Below, in pieces: positions 1 through 6,064 of a DNA stretch of 6,172 bases (position 1 is its first letter; each line of letters begins with the position of its first letter). Source of the DNA: JBBQIY01 sp964618405 (GTDB lineage Bacteria > Verrucomicrobiota > Kiritimatiellia > RFP12 > UBA3636); NCBI GenBank assembly GCA_964618405.1, contig CAZUAY010000239.1:1-6172 (forward strand), in the 5' to 3' direction. The notes beneath the pieces are model-generated. The model did no database searches. It had not been told where the DNA came from and saw nothing but the letters and a program-made list of their open reading frames with translations. The position numbers were made by a program, and so were the translations under genes.

Positions 1-22
1 CAACGGAACGGGGATGCGCCCA

Positions 23-44
23 GAACAGGCGGGCTTGCCTGTTT
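23..44. repeat. Small hairpin near the left edge
   Basis: The arms AACAGGC (24-30) and GCCTGTT (37-43) are perfectly complementary around a 6-nt loop, and G23/T44 can add a wobble pair. On the plus strand it is followed by TGACC rather than a T run, so it is a poor intrinsic terminator. Three plus-strand frames entering from the left edge all stop between about 44 and 62. One of them may be the tail of a gene outside the window, but too little is present to say which, or whether any is real. Confidence 0.35.
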
Positions 45-117
45 GACCTAGCAAAGGTGTAATGTGCACAGGCAAGATGCAGGATGCTTCTAATGTAGAT
101 GGAATCCTTCTCAAACT

Positions 118-201
118 GCGTTATGTTGCGTACTTAAAGCCAATTCTCCCTAATATGAGGAGAAATGGAGTCGGCGCAACATAACGCGACAATTTTTTTT
201 T
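118..201 (+). terminator. Nested hairpin followed by T9, probable plus-strand terminator
   Basis: The outer stem is a perfect 13-bp inverted repeat: GCGTTATGTTGCG at 118-130 against CGCAACATAACGC at 175-187. Inside it a second hairpin pairs TTCTCC (144-149) with GGAGAA (159-164). That inner stem extends by CCA/TGG (140-142 with 166-168) across one A-A mismatch. Nine T residues follow at 193-201, five bases after the outer stem. The T run is on the plus strand only, so the element would end a plus-strand transcript entering from the left, convergent with metH. On the minus strand the T run becomes an A run before the stem and no U tract follows, so it is a weak terminator for metH. The 44-nt distance between the outer arms is long for a classical terminator, so a structured small RNA end or a miniature inverted-repeat element are alternatives. 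Confidence 0.45.
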
Positions 202-203
202 GC

Positions 204-217
204 TACAACTCGCTACT
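204..217 (-). repeat. Two heptads overlapping the metH stop codon
   Basis: On the minus strand the bases read AGTAGCG (217-211) then AGTTGTA (210-204). The metH TAG stop codon (215-213) lies inside the first heptad. AGTAGCG is also the commonest unit of the six-heptad array at 6012-6053 upstream of the helicase. Two units are a short match, so chance is possible, but the 10-mer AGTAGCGAGT is shared exactly by both sites. Confidence 0.4.
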
Positions 218-3200
218 TTATAATAAACGCACAGGTGGAGGCTTCGGGAACGATCATGTGTGATTCGGTAAGATGGGCATCGATTGCTGCTTCGGCATCA
301 AGGGCATCGAAGATGATCCGCTTGAGCGCATGGTCAGGGCAGGAGGGATAGCCGGGTGCGGGGCGTATGCCGAAGTCTCCACCGCCCCAGTAATCGGCAA
401 CCGTTTTTCGGTGCAGCCATTCGGCACCAGCTTCCGCTAGCCGCGTGGCCAGCATGTCGGCGATCAGCGAGTGGTATTCGTCGTGCGATTTGCGCAGAAT
501 TGCATGGATGCCTTTAAGCCCGTTTCCAGCACAGACGGCCTGCATGCCGATCCAGTCGGTTTGCTTAGAAGCCTTTGACACAATATGATCGGCAATGCAC
601 TCGCCTTCGCTTTTTTCTGAGAGAAGACGTGCTGTTTGGATAGGAATAACAGCGTCCTTAACTGTGACCTGTATCATCTCGTCTTCCGAGTATGCTGGGA
701 AGATCCCCGAAACGCCATGGACATGAATGGTTTCGCCGCTTGCGAACGGAAGTGAAGCGAGGAAGGCACGAGCATCGGTTAGTAGCTTTTCCGCTTCTTG
801 TGATTTTTGTTGTGCAGAGGTTCTGAACCCAAACGCTCTCAAAAACATCTGCCACGTAATCAGGGGAGTGAGTTCTGCAAGCGGAATGTCACGGAAGATA
901 TGCACGGAGGGATCGCTGGGAATGGGTGCTGGAACTTTGCGCTTGCCCTTTGCAGACGCTCTCTCGCGCGCCTGCTCAAGTGAGAGTTGTGGTTCTAAGG
1001 AGTTAAGGTGTTCGCCGCGTAGCCGTTCTTGCTGCTCACTTATCGCTGCTGCGGCCACGCGCTGTGTGCTGTCGCGCACGAGCGAAGCACAAAGAGCGGG
1101 CATTTCTGATGCATCGCCGCCGCAAGCCACGATGCCCGAGTATTTGGGGGCGATCTTGAGAGCAGTATGCATCATTGAAACGGCGGCACCACCCACGACA
1201 AGCGGAATGCGTAGACTTTCCTTTTCTAGCGACTCTGCCACGTTCTCCATTTCGGCGAGCGACGGCGTGATAAGACCCGAAAGACCGATCAGATCAACAC
1301 GGTTGTTCTTGGCGACTTCAATAATCTGCTCACAGGATACCATCACGCCGAGATCGGTGACGTTCCAACCGCTACATCGCATCACAATTCCCACGATGTT
1401 CTTGCCAATGTCATGAACATCGCCTTTGACCGTGGCAAGGAGCATGTGTGGTTTTGCCGATATTTTGGGAGCATCTCCGAGATGGGAGGGTAACGGTTCA
1501 GGCGAAAATGCTTCGTCGTGAGTTAAAAAGGGTTCTAGTATTGCTGACGCGAGCTTCATCACTTGGGCACTTTTGAGAACTTGTGGTAGGAAAAGCCTGC
1601 CAGCGCCGAAAAGCTCGCCCACTTGGGCAAGTCCGTGCATCAGTGGCCCTTCAAGAATTGCCAGTGCTGAATCAGAATAATTTAAGCCCTGACTGCGAAA
1701 TTCATCTAGCGTTAACGTCAGTGCTTTATTAAGTTCGGCTGTATCGCCCGATACGACGACGGCTTGCAGTTGCAAGGCCGGGGGCAGGGTCTCGACACTG
1801 CCACGCGAGGTGGCTACAGCAGATTCTGGGCGTTCTTGCGCGGCGAGTTTAATGGCAAGTTCGGAAAGGCGATCACAAGCATCCGGCGTACGATTGAGTA
1901 CGGCGTTTTCGACGAGAGTGCGTTCTTCTGTGGGGATGCTGTCGTAGTCTTCCATGGCTGCTGGGTTGACGATGCCCATGTCAAGTCCAGCCGCTACCGA
2001 ATGGTGCAAGAAGACAGAATGGATCCACGAACGGATGGTATCATTGCCCCGGAAGGAGAAAGAGACGTTGCTGATACCGCCGCTGGTGAGTGCACGAGGT
2101 AGGTTCGTCTTGATCCAGCGAACGGTGTCGATGAACTCCGCTGCATAAGCATCGTGTTCAGGCATACCGGTCGCCAGAGCGAATACATTGGCGTCGATAA
2201 TGATGCGTTCTGGAGGGAAGCCGTTTTCGATAAGAAGGTGGTAGCTACGCGCGGCGATTTCGCAGCGACGCGCAAAGGTGTCAGCCTGGCCCTTTTCATC
2301 GAAGCACATGACGAGCACCGCGCAACCGAATCGGTGAATTTCTCGGGCGCGAGCAATAAAGTTTTCTGGACCGTCCTTGAGACTGATGGAGTTGACAATA
2401 CCGCAGCCCTGCAGACATTTGAGACCGGCAAGAACGGTGTCCCAGTCTGAGGAGTCGATCATCACGGGTGCGTTGGAGAGGAGCGGTTCGGTAGCGGCAT
2501 GGTTGAGGAACGTCGTGATGGCGGCAGGTGCATCGAGCATCGGATCGTCCATATTCACATCGATGATGTCGGCACCCGCAACGACCTGTGCGCGTGCGAT
2601 GCTGACGGCCTCCGAATAGTTGCGTTCCTTCATGAGTCTGAGGAAGCGTCGGGACCCTGCCACGTTGGCGCGCTCTCCCACGAGGATGAATCGAGGCGGG
2701 TCCTGCGGTAACGCGAGCTGTTTAAGGCCTGAAAAGGCGTGAACTGGCTTGGCGGTGCGGGGCGGGGGAGCAGGAACTTCATTTACGAAGAGTGCATCCG
2801 AAAGGGCTTTAATGTGTTCGGGTCCCGTGCCGCAACATCCGCCAACGATGCTGGCGAGGCCTTGTTCGAGGAGTGGAACGAGTTCTTCGCACATCAGCTC
2901 GGGCGTTTGAGAATAGACGCCGAATGCGTTGGGAAGTCCAGCATTGGGGTGTACGCTGACGCGACAAGGTGCGACGGCATTGAGTCGTTTCAATACGGGG
3001 CCGAGCTGCTTGGCGCCCATGCCGCAGTTGAGGCCGATAGAAAGGAGGTGTGGCGCGTGCGAAACAGCCGTGCAGAAGGCTTCAATGGTTTGGCCAGTAA
3101 GGAGACGTTCACCGAGACCCGAGACTGAGGCGGAAACCATGACCGGCACTGCAGAGCCGCGCGCTTCAAACTCGCAAGCAATAGCATAAATGCCCGCCTT

Positions 3201-3752
3201 GACGTTGAGCGCATCGAAACACGTTTCGAACATCAGAATATCGGCACCGCCGTCGAGGAGACCTCGCACTTGAGTCGTATAGGCCTTGACGAGTTCATCG
3301 AAGGTGACACCGCGGAAGGCAGGATCATCGGCACTGGGTGAGATAGATGCCGTTTTGCCCGTCGGTCCCATGCTGCCGCAGACAAAGCGGGGGCGTTCTG
3401 GGGTGGCGTAGGTGGCTACTGCCTGCTTTGCAATTTGGGCAGCGGCAAAATTCATATCGTAGACGAAACTATCGGTCTCGAAGTCGCGTTGCGAAATGGC
3501 ATTGGCATTGAACGAGTTGGTCGAGATGATGTCGGCTCCCGCCTTCAAATAGAGCTGGTGGATTTGCGCGATGACGTCCGGTCGTGTCAGACAGAGTAAA
3601 TCGTTGTTGCCTTTGAGTGGGACGCTATGATTTCTCAGAATGGTACCGCGAAAATCAGACTCTACGAGGGCGAGGCATTGCAGCAAGGTGCCCATGGCGC
3701 CGTCGAGGAGCAGGATGCGTTCGGCTAATGCGGATTGAAGGAGTGTTTTCAT
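213..3752 (-). CDS. metH: Cobalamin-dependent methionine synthase (5-methyltetrahydrofolate--homocysteine methyltransferase)
   Basis: This cytosolic enzyme moves the methyl group of 5-methyltetrahydrofolate to homocysteine through methylcobalamin, giving methionine and tetrahydrofolate. The 1,179-residue product has all four MetH modules in order. The homocysteine domain (about 8-320) has LDGAMGT and zinc-ligand cysteines 243, 306 and 307 (LNCG, GGCCG). The folate domain (about 353-610) has VGERANV and NVSFSFRGND. The cobalamin region (about 655-895) has EGPLM and DVHDIG, with Asp778, axial-ligand His780 and Ser825. The AdoMet reactivation domain (about 950-1179) has RPAPGYP at 1130-1136. The start is ATG 3752. 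An in-frame GTG at 3764 would add four residues but sits inside a palindrome, and neither start has a Shine-Dalgarno sequence. The reactivation domain is compact: the position of E. coli Asp946 is Thr966, the loop before RPAPGY is short, and the protein ends about 40 residues early, before the equivalent of Tyr1189. It lies 68 nt after the helicase, with no riboswitch between. The identification is secure; the start is probable. Confidence 0.97.
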   Translation of the reverse strand: MKTLLQSALAERILLLDGAMGTLLQCLALVESDFRGTILRNHSVPLKGNNDLLCLTRPDVIAQIHQLYLKAGADIISTNSFNANAISQRDFETDSFVYDMNFAAAQIAKQAVATYATPERPRFVCGSMGPTGKTASISPSADDPAFRGVTFDELVKAYTTQVRGLLDGGADILMFETCFDALNVKAGIYAIACEFEARGSAVPVMVSASVSGLGERLLTGQTIEAFCTAVSHAPHLLSIGLNCGMGAKQLGPVLKRLNAVAPCRVSVHPNAGLPNAFGVYSQTPELMCEELVPLLEQGLASIVGGCCGTGPEHIKALSDALFVNEVPAPPPRTAKPVHAFSGLKQLALPQDPPRFILVGERANVAGSRRFLRLMKERNYSEAVSIARAQVVAGADIIDVNMDDPMLDAPAAITTFLNHAATEPLLSNAPVMIDSSDWDTVLAGLKCLQGCGIVNSISLKDGPENFIARAREIHRFGCAVLVMCFDEKGQADTFARRCEIAARSYHLLIENGFPPERIIIDANVFALATGMPEHDAYAAEFIDTVRWIKTNLPRALTSGGISNVSFSFRGNDTIRSWIHSVFLHHSVAAGLDMGIVNPAAMEDYDSIPTEERTLVENAVLNRTPDACDRLSELAIKLAAQERPESAVATSRGSVETLPPALQLQAVVVSGDTAELNKALTLTLDEFRSQGLNYSDSALAILEGPLMHGLAQVGELFGAGRLFLPQVLKSAQVMKLASAILEPFLTHDEAFSPEPLPSHLGDAPKISAKPHMLLATVKGDVHDIGKNIVGIVMRCSGWNVTDLGVMVSCEQIIEVAKNNRVDLIGLSGLITPSLAEMENVAESLEKESLRIPLVVGGAAVSMMHTALKIAPKYSGIVACGGDASEMPALCASLVRDSTQRVAAAAISEQQERLRGEHLNSLEPQLSLEQARERASAKGKRKVPAPIPSDPSVHIFRDIPLAELTPLITWQMFLRAFGFRTSAQQKSQEAEKLLTDARAFLASLPFASGETIHVHGVSGIFPAYSEDEMIQVTVKDAVIPIQTARLLSEKSEGECIADHIVSKASKQTDWIGMQAVCAGNGLKGIHAILRKSHDEYHSLIADMLATRLAEAGAEWLHRKTVADYWGGGDFGIRPAPGYPSCPDHALKRIIFDALDAEAAIDAHLTESHMIVPEASTCAFIIK

Positions 3753-3758
3753 AAATAG

Positions 3759-3821
3759 GGGCACGGCTGCCGTGCCCGTATGGATCAGAGCAGGGTCACG
3801 GCTTGCCGTGACCGTATGGAT
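3759..3821. repeat. Two tandem REP-like palindromic units between the helicase and metH
   Basis: Two near-identical units lie 36 bp apart. Each is a palindrome followed on the plus strand by GTATGGAT. The left stem is GGGCACGGC / GCCGTGCCC (3759-3767 and 3769-3777, 1-nt loop), with GTATGGAT at 3778-3785. The right stem is GGTCACGGC / GCCGTGACC (3794-3802 and 3805-3813, 2-nt loop), with GTATGGAT at 3814-3821. The third base pair differs between copies (G-C against T-A), but pairing is kept on both sides. That compensatory change suggests the hairpin itself is conserved. No T run follows on either strand, so these are not classical terminators. They may stabilise or attenuate a helicase-metH transcript. 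The last base of the right unit is also the last base of the helicase TAA stop. GGCACGG-type palindromes are widespread dispersed elements in several bacterial phyla. Confidence 0.8.
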
Positions 3822-5812
3822 TATCGGAAGGAGCGGTTGTAGCGTGAATAGGGGGTGTAGCCTTGCCGCGCGGGGGCAGGGGCTTGTTGCTCGAAAAGTT
3901 CTTTAGAGATTTCGCGGATGAACCGTGATGGCTCGCATTCGAGCATCCCGCCATCATGCATAAACCGCACGCGGGGAACCATGATGTGCAGGCGTTCTTT
4001 GGCACGCGTGACCGTGACGTAGAAGAGGCGGCGCTCTTCGTAATCGTCCGCTTCTTCGGTGATAGATCGACCCGAGGGGAACATGCCTTCGACCGCCCAC
4101 AGGAGAATAACGATGGGCCATTCGAGTCCCTTCGCCTGGTGGATCGTGCTGAGGAGCACATGCGGCTTGTTCTCGATATCGCGCTTTTCGCCTTCAACAT
4201 CGATGTTGGTCAAAAGGGCGATATCGGCCAAAAATTCGCGAACGTTTCCACGCCGTTCGATTTCCGAGCCAAGCTCGCGAACGTCGTCAATGCGATCTTG
4301 ATAATTATCGTATTCGTTCTTGAGATGGGACTCGTAAAAGGCCGTAATGAAGTCGTTGATGAGACCTCTAACGCTGGTTTTTATCGACTTGTAGCTGGCA
4401 ATGGCATCGCTAATGGGCGCCCATTGCACTCTCGCCTTTTCCGGCATAAAAGAGAGTAAATTATTGAGGTGATCTTTCTCTTCAGCTTTAAAGACGCCGC
4501 CTAGCTTGTTCCAGAGCTTTTCCGTACCGGCGGGTCCCATGCCCTTGAGCATGCCGACTACACGAGAGAAGGACAGCCAATCGGAGGGAAATTCCGTGAG
4601 GCGAACGAGCGCGATGATATCTTTGGCATGCGCTTGTTCGAAGAAGCCAACGCCCGAGGTGATGGCGTAGGGCATACGCGTCTTGGNNNNNNNNNNCTTG
4701 GTGAACATCATCTGCGTTTCGATGGAATGAAAATGAGAGCGGTAGAGGATGGCGATGTCGCTGTAGGAGTAGCCATCGTCGAGAGCCGTCTTGATGATCT
4801 CGGCGATTTTGGAGGATTGCTCTTGATCCGAATAGACGCTGTAGGTGGTTGGGAGTTGTCCTTTGGATTGGCGCGTGGGCCGCAGCACTTTTTGAAACTG
4901 CTCGGGGTTGTGCTGGATCGATTCATTGGCGACAGCGAGGATTTCCGGGCGGCTACGATAGTTCTGCTCGAGCTTGATGATGCGAGCCTCGGGATAACGG
5001 ACCGGGAAGTCCATGATGTTGCGATAGTTCGAGCCACGCCATGAATAGATGCACTGGAAGTCGTCGCCAACGACGGAGATGTTGCGGTGGCCTTCAGCGA
5101 GGATGTCAACGAATTCCGACTGTAGTGTGTTCGTATCTTGATACTCATCGACGAGTACGTGCTTGAAGCGAGTCTGGTAGTACTGGCGAATGTCGTCATG
5201 ATCCTTCATCACGCGGAGGGCGAGGACAAGGAGGTCGTCGAAGTCCATCGCATGGAGATCGAACTTGCGCCGAATATACGCATTGGTGACCTTGATAATG
5301 CTGTCGGGACTGGCTTCGATGTTGTCGGATTTTTCATCGAGGAAGTCGGCGAAGTCAACCCCGCGGTTCACGGAACCGCTGAGCAGGCCAAGGACGATCT
5401 CGCGCTTAGGAAAATTCTTTGTTGTGAAGCCTGCGTCTTTGATGCAATGCCCCATGAGCGTTTTTTGGTCATAGGCATCGAGAATTCTGAAATCATTTGG
5501 GTAGCCGATACGTGGACCATACTTGCGTAGGATGCGGTTGGCGACATGGTGGAAGGTGCCGCCCCAAAGGCCCGATGTAATGCCGAGCGTAACACTTTCA
5601 GCACGCTCGAGCATTTCCCGTGCAGCGCGATTGGTAAAAGTGAGCAAGAGAATTTGCGAAGGAGAGAAGCCGCGTTCGATCAGATGCACCACGCGATAGA
5701 CGAGTGTACGCGTCTTGCCCGTTCCAGCGGCGGCCAGAATGAGCAAGGGTCCATCGGGAGCCGTCGCGGCCTCGAATTGTTCGGGATTAAGAAGAGATGC
5801 AAGGTCAGTCAT
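3821..5812 (-). CDS. UvrD/Rep/PcrA-family superfamily 1 ATP-dependent 3'-5' DNA helicase
   Basis: The product is an SF1A helicase, a cytosolic ATP-driven motor on single-stranded DNA that serves repair or replication restart. The family motifs appear in order, numbered from ATG 5812 with the N gap as given: Q motif LNPEQFEAA (8-16), Walker A AAAGTGKT (27-34), motif Ia LTFTNRAAREM (57-67), Walker B/motif II DEYQD (222-226), motif III GDDFQCIYSWRG (249-260), motif IV QNYRSRPEI (283-291), motif V TIHQAKGLEW (556-565) and motif VI RRLFYVTVTRAKERL (594-608). As written it is 663 residues; closing the gap gives 658. This is close to E. coli Rep (673) and shorter than UvrD (720). It stops soon after PSRFIREIS and has a short Arg/Tyr-rich tail, without the Tudor-like C-terminal domain of UvrD and PcrA. 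An upstream in-frame TTG at 5932 was not chosen because that stretch holds the promoter and family homology begins at the ATG. There is no Shine-Dalgarno sequence. The family is certain; Rep versus UvrD/PcrA orthology is not. Confidence 0.95.
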   Translation of the reverse strand: MTDLASLLNPEQFEAATAPDGPLLILAAAGTGKTRTLVYRVVHLIERGFSPSQILLLTFTNRAAREMLERAESVTLGITSGLWGGTFHHVANRILRKYGPRIGYPNDFRILDAYDQKTLMGHCIKDAGFTTKNFPKREIVLGLLSGSVNRGVDFADFLDEKSDNIEASPDSIIKVTNAYIRRKFDLHAMDFDDLLVLALRVMKDHDDIRQYYQTRFKHVLVDEYQDTNTLQSEFVDILAEGHRNISVVGDDFQCIYSWRGSNYRNIMDFPVRYPEARIIKLEQNYRSRPEILAVANESIQHNPEQFQKVLRPTRQSKGQLPTTYSVYSDQEQSSKIAEIIKTALDDGYSYSDIAILYRSHFHSIETQMMFTKXXXXKTRMPYAITSGVGFFEQAHAKDIIALVRLTEFPSDWLSFSRVVGMLKGMGPAGTEKLWNKLGGVFKAEEKDHLNNLLSFMPEKARVQWAPISDAIASYKSIKTSVRGLINDFITAFYESHLKNEYDNYQDRIDDVRELGSEIERRGNVREFLADIALLTNIDVEGEKRDIENKPHVLLSTIHQAKGLEWPIVILLWAVEGMFPSGRSITEEADDYEERRLFYVTVTRAKERLHIMVPRVRFMHDGGMLECEPSRFIREISKELFEQQAPAPARQGYTPYSRYNRSFR
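4687..4696. other. Assembly gap of ten Ns inside the helicase gene
   Basis: Ten undetermined bases interrupt the helicase in the segment after motif IV. The same five bases, CTTGG, sit directly on both sides (4682-4686 and 4697-4701). A round ten-N run with identical flanks is typical of a scaffolding placeholder between contigs that in fact overlap. Merging the two CTTGG copies removes 15 nt, keeps the reading frame and gives the joined peptide MMFTKTRMPYAI. Confidence 0.85.
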
Positions 5813-5834
5813 GGTAGCGTGGGGAAAGTTTGTT

Positions 5835-5851
5835 GAAGCGAGGGGCTCAGC
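5835..5851 (+). repeat. Direct repeat, copy 1 (helicase leader)
   Basis: GAAGCGAGGGGCTCAGC matches copy 2 at 6065-6084 except for three extra bases (TGG) in copy 2. The copies are in the same orientation, about 230 bp apart, and bracket the promoter, palindrome and heptads. Copy 1 falls within the predicted untranslated leader of the helicase. Confidence 0.55.
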
Positions 5852-5902
5852 GCTGCGCTCTGTTCTTTCAAGGAATTTTGTAATAAGCTGAGAATTGGCT
5901 TT

Positions 5903-5932
5903 ATAATACACTTTACAGGGCACTTTACGCAA
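5903..5932 (-). promoter_or_regulatory. Candidate sigma-70-type promoter of the helicase
   Basis: Read on the minus strand, TTGCGT (5932-5927) could be a -35 element (three of six consensus bases) and TATTAT (5908-5903) a -10 element (five of six), separated by 18 bp. Transcription would begin near 5896, giving a leader of about 85 nt before ATG 5812. The first T of the -35 box coincides with an in-frame TTG codon at 5932, another reason not to use that codon as the helicase start. The box match is moderate and the assignment is inference only. Because metH follows after 68 nt, this promoter could serve both genes. Confidence 0.45.
5909..5928 (-). promoter_or_regulatory. Direct repeat GTAAAGTG x2 in the promoter spacer
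   Basis: On the minus strand GTAAAGTG occurs at 5928-5921 and again at 5916-5909, with a 12-bp period. The two copies almost fill the spacer between the candidate -35 and -10 boxes. A regulator binding there would compete with RNA polymerase, so it is a possible operator. No known regulator is recognised from the motif, and 8-bp repeats can arise by chance. Confidence 0.3.
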
Positions 5933-5943
5933 GTCTTTCGCAA

Positions 5944-5970
5944 GCCTGTGTGGTAACGCCTGTGTGGTAA
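5944..5970 (+). repeat. Tandem duplication of a 14-mer
   Basis: GCCTGTGTGGTAA occurs at 5944-5956 and again, identically, at 5958-5970, with one base (C5957) completing the 14-bp period. The second copy runs directly into the left arm of the 43-nt hairpin at 5968-6010. It looks like a recent slippage duplication or a paired protein-binding site just upstream of the promoter. Confidence 0.75.
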
Positions 5971-6010
5971 TCGGTCAGTGACGGGGGTGCCCCCGTTGAC
6001 TGCCCGATTA
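5968..6010. repeat. Long imperfect palindrome (about 18 bp stem)
   Basis: The arms pair in three blocks: TAATCGG (5968-5974) with CCGATTA (6004-6010), CAGT (5976-5979) with ACTG (5999-6002), and ACGGGGG (5981-5987) with CCCCCGT (5990-5996), closing on a 2-nt loop. Only small mismatches separate the blocks. No T run follows on either strand, so it is not a standard intrinsic terminator. It could be a dispersed REP-type element, a cruciform, or the decayed end of a small mobile element. Confidence 0.75.
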
Positions 6011-6011
6011 C

Positions 6012-6053
6012 AGTAGCGAGTAGTGAGTAGCGAGTGGTGAGTTGCGAGCTGGG
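6012..6053 (+). repeat. Six tandem heptads (AGTAGCG family)
   Basis: Consecutive 7-mers read AGTAGCG, AGTAGTG, AGTAGCG, AGTGGTG, AGTTGCG and AGCTGGG. The first two bases are constant and the units decay toward the right end. They begin one base after the long palindrome. Similar AGTAGCG/AGTAGTG heptad tracts occur in intergenic DNA of varied bacteria and often give spurious protein translations. Related units overlap the metH stop codon in the opposite orientation. Confidence 0.75.
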
Positions 6054-6064
6054 ACAGTGATTGC

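Noticed and set aside
205..245. A frameshift hiding the missing MetH C-terminus
   Set aside because: Reading the other two frames past the stop gives either an immediate stop or a Lys/Ser-rich peptide that does not match the usual tail of the family, so a simple one-base slip does not restore it.
727..1416. A 229-codon plus-strand open frame opposite metH
   Set aside because: It lies entirely antisense to the conserved cobalamin and reactivation modules, has no recognisable domain, and is a side effect of metH codon use. The same applies to the shorter plus-strand frames across metH and the helicase.
1994..2431. A 145-codon minus-strand frame within metH
   Set aside because: It is out of frame with the strongly conserved folate-binding domain and shows no domain of its own.
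3753..3764. A GTG start for metH at 3764, adding four residues
   Set aside because: The codon lies inside a palindrome arm and has no ribosome-binding site. ATG 3752 is the better initiator, though the GTG cannot be fully excluded.
3753..3820. A cobalamin or SAM riboswitch before metH
   Set aside because: The gap is only 68 nt and is occupied by two simple palindromes; there is no room for, or sign of, a B12-box or SAM-type fold.
5813..5932. A 40-residue N-terminal extension of the helicase starting at TTG 5932
   Set aside because: The extra residues do not resemble the family, the stretch overlaps a promoter-like sequence, and the homologous part begins at ATG 5812 with MTDLASLLNPEQ.
5968..6010. 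The long palindrome as an intrinsic terminator
   Set aside because: No T run follows the stem on either strand.
5944..6053. A CRISPR array
   Set aside because: The repeats are 7 or 14 bp and directly adjacent, with no unique spacers of regular length and no cas gene.
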